Below are positions 1 to 6,326 of a stretch of 8,927 bases of DNA, one piece after another. The position numbers were made by a program, and so were the translations under genes. The notes under the pieces were generated by a model. It did no database searches, was not told the origin of the DNA, and worked only from the letters and a program-made list of their open reading frames with translations. Position 1 is the stretch's first letter. Each line of letters opens with the position of its first letter. Origin of the DNA: Bacillota bacterium (GTDB lineage: Bacteria > Bacillota > Sulfobacillia > Sulfobacillales > Sulfobacillaceae); contig JAMCTO010000058.1 in assembly GCA_023381095.1 (NCBI GenBank), forward strand, positions 1-8,927, read 5' to 3'.

Positions 1-102
1 GTATCCCAGTGCCCAGGCTTCACTCGCGGCCATTAATCGACGCAGTTTTTCATTGAAAAAGGGTGCCAGTCGTCCATACTTTTTCCGGATTTTATCTTCC
101 AT
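1..102 (-). mobile_element. ISAzo13-family transposase, N-terminal end (runs off left edge)
   Basis: Reading the minus strand from the ATG at 102 gives 34 residues beginning MEDKIRKKYGRLAPFF and containing LMAASEAWALGY. This matches my memory of the N-terminus of ISAzo13-type DDE transposases: an IRxxY/F..LAP..(D/N)E..RRL.AA.EA.ALG block just before the helix-turn-helix region. The catalytic part lies outside the window, so I cannot say whether the element is intact. The best ribosome-binding site, GAGAGGGAGG (127-136 on the plus strand), is about 24 nt from this ATG but only 9 nt from an in-frame ATA at 115-117. Translation may therefore start at that rare codon, or the ATG may be used without a well-placed site. 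The outer end of the element should lie between about 140 and 212, but I could not define a terminal inverted repeat without the other end. Confidence 0.75.
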
Positions 103-183
103 ATATTGGGTGTCTATCGTCGAATGCCTCCCTCTCTGCTGTGACCCATACATTCGACATCCCCCCTCTTGTCCTTTGCATAG

Positions 184-199
184 TGAAAATTAATTTTCA
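184..199. repeat. Perfect 16-bp AT-rich palindrome
   Basis: TGAAAATTAATTTTCA is identical to its own reverse complement. It lies between the transposase end and the stop codon of the XRE-cupin gene. Its role is unknown. It could be part of the insertion sequence end, a binding site for a dimeric regulator, or a weak hairpin after the regulator gene. It has no GC-rich stem, so a strong intrinsic terminator is unlikely. Confidence 0.5.
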
Positions 200-212
200 T
201 AGGCCCTAACCA

Positions 213-749
213 CTAAAAGCTCGGAGGTGTAATGCTGACAATATATTTTGTCAGGGATGTCGAGCGGTTCGCATAGCGATGAGGGCGCCGGGAATCAAAG
301 TATATACTGTCACCGAAACCGAGAAGGAACACGTCATCGGCAAATTCCACACTGAGATCGCCTTCTAAGACGACAGCGCATTCTTCCGATTGGTGGGCCC
401 AGAGTTCTGGCGAGGATGCTGCCCCAGGAAGAAGAATGCCCTCGAGCATTTCCAACCGTCCAAAGCCGGGCGAAATGCGTGTGTAAGCGACACCATAAGG
501 CGAGGTGCCAATCGACAACCGGCGGTCATATCTTACGACCGCCACCCCATTGACTGGACCATCTTGAAACAAGCTAAACAAGGGAACATCGAGCGTACGG
601 GCCAGTTTGCGCAGGGTGTCCAGACTCGGATCCAGCTGATTGCGTTCCACCTGGCTGATCAAGGCAATCGACACACCGGTAGCCGCCGCCAATTCCTTGA
701 GACTCAAACCTTTCGCCTTACGTAATGCGCGAAGTCTCTCTCCTAACAT
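213..749 (-). CDS. XRE-family transcriptional regulator with C-terminal cupin domain
   Basis: A 178-residue protein with the standard two-domain layout. Residues 4-58 form a lambda-repressor-like helix-turn-helix (LRALRKAKGLSLKELAAATG, then VSIALISQVERNQLDPSLDTL). Residues about 104-175 form a small beta-barrel cupin with H119, E122/E123 and H157 in the usual conserved positions (HQSEECAVVLEGD and PHRYAN). Proteins of this type usually sense a small molecule in the cupin and repress a neighbouring catabolic or transport operon, often for amino acids or polyamines. The ATG is preceded by AGGAGGG at a spacing of about 5 nt. A TATAAT box sits upstream on the minus strand at 783-788. The gene diverges from the aminotransferase-permease pair, which is its most likely target, perhaps together with itself. 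The effector is unknown. Length is normal for the family and no lesion is visible. Confidence 0.9.
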   Translation of the reverse strand: MLGERLRALRKAKGLSLKELAAATGVSIALISQVERNQLDPSLDTLRKLARTLDVPLFSLFQDGPVNGVAVVRYDRRLSIGTSPYGVAYTRISPGFGRLEMLEGILLPGAASSPELWAHQSEECAVVLEGDLSVEFADDVFLLGFGDSIYFDSRRPHRYANRSTSLTKYIVSITPPSF

Positions 750-953
750 TGTGCCCTCCTGACTTGTCCATCCTTGATGCTAATTATATCGTTTGTACCG
801 GGGACATGACGGCAATCCACGGTTCAGAAAACACGAAAGAAAGACCGAAGAATCCGATAATATTCTCTTGACTAACAAGCCGTGATGACTTAGGATAATT
901 TTTATTCAAAGTCAAATATTTCATTGTCACGATAATTTCGTGGAGGTGTGGTT
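750..953. promoter_or_regulatory. Divergent regulatory region between regulator and aminotransferase
   Basis: This 204-bp region must carry the promoters of both divergent genes. On the minus strand TATAAT (783-788) is a good -10 for the regulator, although no convincing -35 precedes it. On the plus strand TTGACT (868-873), 17 bp, then TAGGAT (891-896) is a plausible promoter for the aminotransferase. GATAAT occurs three times on the plus strand (856-861, 894-899, 931-936). The last copy lies in a small dyad, CACGA-5 nt-TCGTG (928-942), directly before the ribosome-binding site. These are candidate operator sites for the XRE-cupin protein. The promoter calls rest on sequence match alone. Confidence 0.45.
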
Positions 954-2090
954 GTGAAGGCCGAAGAATTTCGGGGTCACTTTCCCATTTTTTCGGATGG
1001 TGGTGTGCATTTGTGCAGTTGCAGTGAGGGTGCCTTATCCGATCGTGTCACGAGCGCGTTAACTGATTTCGTGACAAGTTGGCGCATCCAGGCGGCACCA
1101 TGGGACAGTTGGATGGAACAAGTGAATCAGGCTCGCACAGCCTTTGCGCAGACCATTCATGCCGATCCCGCTGATATTGCAACGGTCTCGTGCGCCTCGG
1201 AGGCTGCTTTTCAGGTCTCGTGGGGACAGTCGTTCAGTGCAACTCGTAATGTGATCATAACCACGGACTTGGAATTTCCATCCATTGCCCATGTTTGGTT
1301 GGCCCAACAATCCCGGGGAGCCATCGTCAAATTCGTAGCAAATCACGATGGACTCATTATGGTCGATGATTATACCCCCTTCATTGATGACAAGACCGCC
1401 TTGGTTTCAGTTCCGCTGGTTTCCTATGCCAACGGGCTGCGCTTTCCCGTCCGAGAAATTGCCAAACTAGCTCACAAGATGGGGGCTCGTGTCGCAGTCG
1501 ACGCTTATCAGGGAGTCGGTGTAATCCCTGTAGACATCAACGAACTCGAATGCGACTACCTCTTTGCCGGAACTCTCAAATACCTCCTTGGAGCACCGGG
1601 GATCGCCTTTTTGTGGGTGAAACCAGGACTCTCTCATGCAAACGATCCGATCTTGACCGGATGGTTTGGGCGACAGGATCCCTTTGCCTTTACTCCTCGC
1701 ATCTTGGATTATGCAGAGTCTTCCCGGCGGTATCAAACCGGTACACCGTCCATTCCCGCCGCATTTGCGGCAACGGCCGGACTCTTTCTGATTAACGCAA
1801 CCACAACCACTCAAGTGTCCCAACACATTGAGAGGCTCGCCGAATTCACGCAAGCGGCTCTAAAGAGACAAGGTTGGACATTCTTTTCACCGAACCCGCC
1901 GTTTCGAGGTCCCCAGGTAACCATACATGCCGATGACGCAGAACGCATCAGTCAGTTCCTGGCTGATCGGCGCATCTTTGTGAGTCCGCGCGGACAGGCC
2001 GTACGCGTCAGTCTTCACTACTACAATAATGAGCAAGATATCCACAAACTGGTTCAAGCATTGCATGATTATCGCAAACGCTACCCATAA
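954..2090 (+). CDS. Class V PLP-dependent aminotransferase-like enzyme
   Basis: A fold-type I PLP enzyme of the class V aminotransferase / cysteine desulfurase / kynureninase-like superfamily, expected in the cytosol. Starting at the GTG at 954 it has 378 residues. An in-frame GTG at 948 overlaps the Shine-Dalgarno sequence GGAGGTG (942-948), whereas 954 lies 7 nt after its GGAGG core, so I prefer 954. In this numbering the cofactor lysine is K209 in AGTLKYLLG. The PLP-binding aspartate is D183 in VAVDAYQGVG, followed by Q186. SCASEAAF (about 80-87) is the phosphate-binding segment, and RRYQTGTPS carries the usual substrate-side arginine. The C-terminus (VSPRGQAVRVSLHYYNNEQDI) matches the small domain. 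There is no iron-sulfur partner gene, so a desulfurase role is not suggested. The permease 30 bp downstream points to amino-acid metabolism. The substrate cannot be named; kynureninase-like, isopenicillin-epimerase-like and ureidoglycine-aminotransferase-like activities are all possible. Confidence 0.85.
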   Translation: MKAEEFRGHFPIFSDGGVHLCSCSEGALSDRVTSALTDFVTSWRIQAAPWDSWMEQVNQARTAFAQTIHADPADIATVSCASEAAFQVSWGQSFSATRNVIITTDLEFPSIAHVWLAQQSRGAIVKFVANHDGLIMVDDYTPFIDDKTALVSVPLVSYANGLRFPVREIAKLAHKMGARVAVDAYQGVGVIPVDINELECDYLFAGTLKYLLGAPGIAFLWVKPGLSHANDPILTGWFGRQDPFAFTPRILDYAESSRRYQTGTPSIPAAFAATAGLFLINATTTTQVSQHIERLAEFTQAALKRQGWTFFSPNPPFRGPQVTIHADDAERISQFLADRRIFVSPRGQAVRVSLHYYNNEQDIHKLVQALHDYRKRYP

Positions 2091-2120
2091 TCGCTACCCT
2101 GGTGGCAGAAGAGGTGGATC

Positions 2121-3541
2121 ATGACACGCGACGATACAGGACTACTCCAACGCGAATCGGGACTCATTCGCTCCCTATCGCCAAAACAGGTAGTCATGAT
2201 GGCCATTGGCAGCGCCATTGGAACCGGACTCTTTTTAGGCTCAACGTTGGCCATTTCATTGGCCGGCCCGGCCGTGATAATTTCGTACATTATCGGTGCT
2301 GCCGTCGCCTTGCTGGTAGCCTGGGCCTTAATGGAAATGAGTTCGGCGATTCCCACCGCCGGATCCTTTGGCGTATATGCTGAACAGTACTTGAATCCCT
2401 GGGCCGGATTCACAATCCGGTGGTTTTATTGGTTAGCTCAAGTGGTGGCCATTGGTGGAGAGGCAACCGCGGCAGGAATTTACCCTCAATTTTGGTTCCC
2501 GCACATTCCCCTTGCGTATTTTGTCATCGCATTTTCTCTGGCACTTACCGCAGTCAACGCGAGCCCTGTAAAGAAGTTTGGGACCTTCGAATATTGGTTC
2601 GCCATGATAAAAGTCGCCGCCATTGTCCTGGGAGTTGGAGTCATTTTCTGGGGCATCGGTGGGAGCCCAGCTCCCGGCCTTTCCAATATGACGGTTCACG
2701 GTGGTTTTATGCCACATGGCATCAAGGGAGTCTGGTTGGCTATGTTGGTGGTCATCTTTTCATACTACGGTGTCGAGGTGGTGTCGGTAACATCCGGAGA
2801 GGCCAAAAACCCGGAAAACTCCCTACCACGAGCAAGCCGATCCATGGTTTTGCGCCTGACCTTGTTTTATGTTCTGGGCATTGCGATCGTGGTCGCCGTG
2901 GTTCCGTGGTTCCGTGGACCCAAGCCGGTGTGCACTCGGGCATTCTTTACAGTCCGTTCGTCTTGGTTTTCCAACATGCTCATATTCCCTTTGCCGCCTC
3001 TATCATGAACTTTGTCGTGCTCACCGCAGCTCTTTCGAGTATGAATACCGTCCTCTACTTAACCACCCGTATGCTTTTCTCTTTGGCTCGATCCGGTTAC
3101 ACACCCCGATTTCTGGGTCAGCTTTCCAAGCAGGCTACGCCGATCCAGGCATTGGCCGTCTCGACAGGAGGCCTTGCCATAGCCGCCATCTTATCGGTCA
3201 CGGCAGCTTCCGGGGCGTACTTCACTCTATTTGGCATTTCAATTTTCGGCGCCATCGTTGTGTGGATCCTGATTCTAGCAACTCATATTCGCTTCCGCCG
3301 CATTCGCCGGGACCGAGGACTACCACCGTCACCGGTATTAATGCCGGGACATCCGTGGTCCGAAGCGATTGGCATTATTTTGCTGATTGGAATCTTACTC
3401 ACTGCCTTTCCGGATGGCATGCCCATTGTGTTTGAAGCGGGAATTCCGACCTTGGGGGTGGTTACAGGACTGTATTATGTGGTTCGCAAGCGTCTGGCTT
3501 TGGCAGGTAGCGCGACTCTTGATTCCCCTCCATCATCATAA
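2121..3541 (+). pseudogene. Amino-acid permease (APC superfamily), frameshifted by an 8-bp tandem duplication
   Basis: An amino-acid/proton symporter of the APC superfamily, AAT-like branch (GabP/ProY/AnsP type), with 12 membrane helices when repaired. The ATG at 2121 follows GAGGTGG. The N-terminal half contains the family signature SPKQVVMMAIGSAIGTGLFLG in TM1 and PTAGSFGVYAEQYLNPWAGF. The frame runs to an early stop at 3006-3008, ending in 33 unrelated residues. The rest of the protein continues in another frame from about 2918 to 3541 (TQAGVHSG, then SPFVLVFQHA, IMNFVVLTAALSSMNT, LYLTTRMLFSLARSG). The break coincides with GTTCCGTG repeated in tandem at 2901-2916. Removing one copy restores VVPWTQAG and a 470-residue protein, the normal family length. 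The gene lies directly after the aminotransferase, probably in the same transcript. As sequenced, the product would lose the last five or so helices. Reversible slippage or an assembly error could also explain it. Confidence 0.88.
2896..2917. repeat. Period-8 tandem repeat (2.75 copies) causing the permease frameshift
   Basis: Three copies of CCGTGG separated by TT give a perfect period of 8 bp over 22 bp. The inferred parent had two copies, which is itself a direct repeat able to slip during replication. Gain of one 8-bp unit shifts the reading frame by two bases, exactly the shift seen between the two halves of the permease. Confidence 0.85.
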
Positions 3542-3636
3542 AGAGGTAGCGGATCGTCAATAGACCCTATCTGATTTCACTAACATCGCCAAACAATATG
3601 AGCTTTTGTCTCCATAGTCTCATCCTGTTGACGCAA

Positions 3637-4056
3637 TAGCCTCCCGTTGACTTCGCCATTATGCCAAATATCAGGGTAGATCGACTGTGTCACACTCAAT
3701 GACAGCCCATGGCCAATGTAAGGATTCCACGATTTCACGGCATGAGCCTTGATGTAGTTCCCATCATAATGACTAATCTCAGCCAACACAGGAGCATTCC
3801 CGACCGGCAATGCCGCCAAGGCTTTACGGCTGGCTTTGGTTACTGTCAAGTCAACATGAATCCTATGGTGGGTCCTATTAAACTGATCCACCAGTGCTTG
3901 CATGGACTTTCCTGCCGGAAGAGCAGGGGAATGTGATTCCCAGAGTGTCACGACTTGCACGGGCAACGACGAAGTGGATGTTTTTCCTTGGGCCTGAACG
4001 ACGCCGCAACCGGCCAAATCCGCCCCTGACAGGATGATTGCCACCGAGACCGTGAC
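3637..4056 (-). pseudogene. Truncated family 1 ABC substrate-binding lipoprotein (UgpB-like), N-terminal part
   Basis: About 140 residues resemble the first third of family 1 extracellular solute-binding proteins (the UgpB glycerol-3-phosphate/sugar binding group). VAIILSGADLAGCG looks like the end of a lipoprotein signal peptide with an LAGC lipobox. It is followed by VVTLWESHSP, ALVDQFNRTHHRIHVDLT, APVLAEISHYDGNYI and SIYPDIWHNGEVNGRL, which follow the usual order for the family (FWH, FN..HP.I.V, P.V.E, Y..IW.NGEV.GKL). Intact proteins are about 420-450 residues. Here similarity stops at NGRL (about 3637) and the frame ends at 3580. No proper start codon with a ribosome-binding site precedes the signal peptide. 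The fragment is read in the same frame as the amidohydrolase relic before it, an accidental fusion after deletion. It once would have delivered substrate to an ABC importer at the outer face of the membrane. No permease or ATPase genes remain here. Confidence 0.65.
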
Positions 4057-4197
4057 TTGGCCACCACAGCTCAACGGATAAAATTCGGACAAGATTCGGC
4101 AATCGGATCCACTTTTGGAGTCGCAAGTTCTGGCCTGCAGGCCTGTACTGCTGACGACGATTAATAGGGTGTAGCAACTCACCGATATCCTTCGCGA

Positions 4198-4555
4198 CTT
4201 AATTTCGCACAAAGCCATAATACCCGCTATAATTCCATACGCACCATCATAGGCTCCACCATATACGACCGTGTCCAGATGGGATCTGGTCAAAATCGTT
4301 TACTCTGAATCTCCTTGAATCCGCCCATGCACATTTCCCACCCATCAATCCAAGGATCCAAAAAAGCTTCGGGCATCCAATCAAATATCATCAATTGAGC
4401 CTGATGCCGAGCCGCCGTATAGAGTCGGCGTGTCACACCCTTTCGCTCCGGACATTCTGTAGGCTTAGGTCCGGATGTATGGTCCCCGAACTGCCGAATT
4501 CTTTAGCAAGTATTTTGAACACCCTATGCCTGGCTTCCTGTCTACCGAAGTCTAT
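4198..4555 (-). pseudogene. M20-type amidohydrolase relic (N-carbamoyl-L-amino-acid hydrolase / allantoate amidohydrolase family), N-terminal part
   Basis: Three pieces in three frames, in the right order, match the first 110 or so residues of this zinc amidohydrolase family. Frame one (4555-4436) gives FKILAKEFGSSG. Frame two (4502-4293) gives GVTRRLYTAARHQAQLMIFDWM, which fits the family start GVTRL.Y......A..L...WM. Frame three (from about 4302) gives TILTRSHLDTVVYGGAYDGAYGIIAGI, which fits the metal-binding motif T.LTGSHLDTV..GG.(Y/F)DGA.GV. The normal GSH is RSH here. After EIKSRR (about 4198) similarity ends; the remaining 300 or so residues are missing and unrelated sequence leads into the substrate-binding relic. 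The start overlaps the end of the phosphodiesterase gene, where GGAGGAG could have been its ribosome-binding site. Intact relatives hydrolyse carbamoyl or ureide amino acids in the cytosol. The gene is clearly dead. Which exact activity it had cannot be told. Confidence 0.7.
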
Positions 4556-5307
4556 GACTCCTCCTGATGCAATCTGGGAATCATTTCAGCCCATTGGGGA
4601 TCGTCTAAAAAAATGGCGTCAATCTCGGCAAAGGATACACTGGCCATATCCGCAGCCGATTCGAGTCCCCATACGGCCACTTGCCATCCCCCTGCGTGTA
4701 TAGCTTGGAGTTGAGGCAGCGCAGTATCTTTATGAACATGGACCCATGATGCCCGTGACTGGTCTATGATATCAGGATCCATTGGTGTTAACAAAGACCA
4801 AGCTAGAGCCCTAGGAATATCCGGTGCCCATTTGGCCGACTCCTTCAAAGCTTCCGGATAGAAGGAGGAAACCATTACTCGGGTCTCGGCATGGTAGTGC
4901 TTCACGATTTCTAAAGTTTTCCGAATTAGAAGAGGGCCGTCAAGATCCCAGCTTTTAAATTCAATGCAAAAGATCGTATCTTCTGGCAAGTTTTCCAATA
5001 CATCTTGAAGACGGGGAATCGGAATCGTGGATACCCTTCCATCCGAATATTTCGTTCGGAATTTCTTGAGTGTTGACCAAGCGTATGAACGAACAGGACC
5101 CGATTGGTCCGTTGTGCGTCGCAAGTCGGCATCATGCATGACCACCACCACCCCGTCAGCCGTGAGTTGGACATCAAGTTCCAAGCCATCCAGATGTTGC
5201 CGATACGCGAGTAAAAAAGCCGGGAGTGTATTCTCCGGTGCTCCTACACGAGTTCCCCGGTGCCCCCACAAAAAAAGTTTGGTGGGATTACTGAGTGTCT
5301 TGAACAT
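4552..5307 (-). CDS. Glycerophosphodiester phosphodiesterase (GDPD/UgpQ-like)
   Basis: A 251-residue TIM-barrel phosphodiesterase that would hydrolyse glycerophosphodiesters to glycerol-3-phosphate and an alcohol. The family motifs are all visible: GHRGTRVGAPENTLPAF (H16, R17, E25, N26), LELDVQLTADGVVVVMHD (E43, D45, then H58/D59) and FCIEFKS (E116, K118). H16 and H58 are the expected general acid/base residues, and E43, D45 and E116 the metal ligands. A C-terminal VAVWGLES and IFLDDPQ match the usual barrel end (vW.v... and ...iiTD.P). No signal peptide is seen, so it is probably cytosolic like UgpQ. The ATG follows AAAGGAAG with a 6-nt gap. Length is normal and no lesion is visible. Downstream on the same strand lie relics of an amidohydrolase and a UgpB-like binding protein, so this may be the survivor of a glycerophosphodiester uptake locus. 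Confidence 0.93.
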   Translation of the reverse strand: MFKTLSNPTKLFLWGHRGTRVGAPENTLPAFLLAYRQHLDGLELDVQLTADGVVVVMHDADLRRTTDQSGPVRSYAWSTLKKFRTKYSDGRVSTIPIPRLQDVLENLPEDTIFCIEFKSWDLDGPLLIRKTLEIVKHYHAETRVMVSSFYPEALKESAKWAPDIPRALAWSLLTPMDPDIIDQSRASWVHVHKDTALPQLQAIHAGGWQVAVWGLESAADMASVSFAEIDAIFLDDPQWAEMIPRLHQEES

Positions 5308-5390
5308 CGTTATCTTCCTTTGTTCTACTGGTTTTAGTTACGGGAAGCCTATGGCCTGATGATGATCTCTTTCATCTGATTCCCACATCA

Positions 5391-5786
5391 ATCAATTGCG
5401 GCGATCTTGAGATCTTCCCGACAATTCTCCCTCAATAGCCTCACTTCACACAATGCCATGATCGCCTTATAATCCGGGAATACTAGAACCTCACAACCTT
5501 AATCAGAAATGCCATTTGTGACAGAGTTCAGCGTGGGACGTATCCTCTTATCCATAGTCTGGCCCCATTCGGTCGACCTGTAACTCCCAAGGCTGCCTGG
5601 CCATTTTGACGACATATGGATGGCATTGCAACAAGTTCCGATTTCGTGACATCCGGCACCAATTAATTGCATCCCTCTCCATTGGAAAAACCTTACAGAC
5701 AATCCGGGGAAAGGAGGTGGACCACCGTGGGTCCTCCTCTCACATTTAAAGGATTTCTGTCGTGGAGCCAAAACTAAGCTTCCCAT
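5391..5786 (-). pseudogene. Decayed reading frame, possibly a Gfo/Idh/MocA oxidoreductase C-terminus
   Basis: One minus-strand frame runs from 5786 to a TAA at 5499-5501 and then stays open for 36 further codons to a TGA at 5388-5390. Reading across the TAA gives RPTLNSVTNGISD, stop, then CEVLVFPDYKAIMALCEVR, LLRENCREDLKI. This resembles the C-terminal pattern of Gfo/Idh/MocA NAD(P)-dependent dehydrogenases (a DSV..G....V...DG.KAL..A.A...S...GR.V.. stretch). The earlier HMSSKWPGSLGSYRSTEW could belong to the same domain. The nucleotide-binding N-terminal domain (GxGxxG) is not found upstream. The match is by eye and weak. What is solid is that a long protein-like frame is interrupted by a single stop, consistent with a dead gene. 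Confidence 0.3.
5714..5739. repeat. GC-rich hairpin containing a consensus Shine-Dalgarno sequence
   Basis: GAGGTGGACC (5714-5723) pairs with GGTCCTCCTC (5730-5739) over nine of ten positions (one T-T mismatch) around a 6-nt loop. On the plus strand its left arm overlaps AAAGGAGGTG (5711-5719 plus the preceding A), a near-perfect anti-16S match. That is followed 7-8 nt later by a GTG (5727-5729) opening a 16-codon ORF that ends at a TAA. On the minus strand the hairpin is followed by CTTTCC, a poor terminator tail. Role unknown. Confidence 0.4.
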
Positions 5787-6302
5787 CAGCGATTAAGCTA
5801 AGGCTATTGTCAACTTCTCTTGCCAAAATAAGTCCAATTCCTTCACCAATGTGGCAGTTAACCTTGAATTGCTTGCACTGACTGTACAAAAAGACTGTGA
5901 TCGTGCAATGATTCTCTGATTGTGGTTGCGTTAAGATCTGGACTTCCAATATCCCACAGAGAAGATTTGAAGACGTGGGAATTGGCGAGGTTTACCCAGC
6001 TTTAAATCCGGCGAGAAGGTCCCGAATCAAATCTGCATCAGATCTCAAGTGCGCCACCCATACGACTTATATGGGGCTGGTGATACCAGCATCCTTATGT
6101 TTCTCGCATTCGCATATCGTCGACCGTTAATATGATGACGGCACACGCCAGTACCTTCGTCTCTGATTGGTCGTACAAGAAGGTCGCTGGCATTCACCTA
6201 ATCTCTGTCCTCTACGATTTCCGGGTCACCGTCATTTTCCAGCTTGCAGCAAAAAAGGACAGATGCTCGTTACACACTCGGTACGCAACAGTTTTCCGCC
6301 GA

Positions 6303-6326
6303 CAATCGGCCTTTCAATGCCGATTG
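6303..6326 (-). repeat. Hairpin spanning the mreB stop codon
   Basis: CAATCGGC (6303-6310) and GCCGATTG (6319-6326) are perfect 8-bp inverted repeats with an 8-nt loop. The loop contains the mreB TGA (6314-6316). On the minus strand it is not followed by a run of T, so it is not a standard intrinsic terminator. It may protect the 3' end of the message or slow termination. Confidence 0.5.

Larger units (their letters stand above)
5308..6313. other. About 1 kb without an intact gene
   Basis: Between the phosphodiesterase start and the mreB stop, both strands are broken by frequent stops. A minus-strand frame at 5746-5949 (from a TTG; contains GEGIGLILAREVDNSLSLIADG) is open for 67 codons. It has protein-like composition but I do not recognise it and it has no good ribosome-binding site. 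The part at 5391-5786 is described separately. From 5950 to 6302 I see only a short perfect hairpin, GCTGGT-GAT-ACCAGC (6076-6090). The region reads as decayed coding DNA. Confidence 0.6.

Noticed and set aside
390..725. Plus-strand 111-codon frame
   Set aside because: It is antisense to the clear XRE-cupin gene and has no family resemblance.
2420..2940. Start of the second permease frame as an independent gene
   Set aside because: Its first 170 or so residues are out of frame with the permease and meaningless; real protein sequence begins only after the tandem duplication.
4395..4703. Plus-strand 102-codon frame
   Set aside because: It overlaps the phosphodiesterase and the amidohydrolase relic on the other strand and shows no protein-like pattern.
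5710..5740. T-box riboswitch antiterminator (the GGTGGACCACCG stretch recalls the T-box core)
   Set aside because: The UGGNACC bulge sequence is not matched, no specifier stem is visible upstream, no terminator with a T-run follows, and no aminoacyl-tRNA or amino-acid gene lies downstream.
5499..5786. Minus-strand 95-codon frame as an intact gene
   Set aside because: No ribosome-binding site, the start is arbitrary, and the same frame continues with better protein character after its stop, so it is more likely part of a dead gene.
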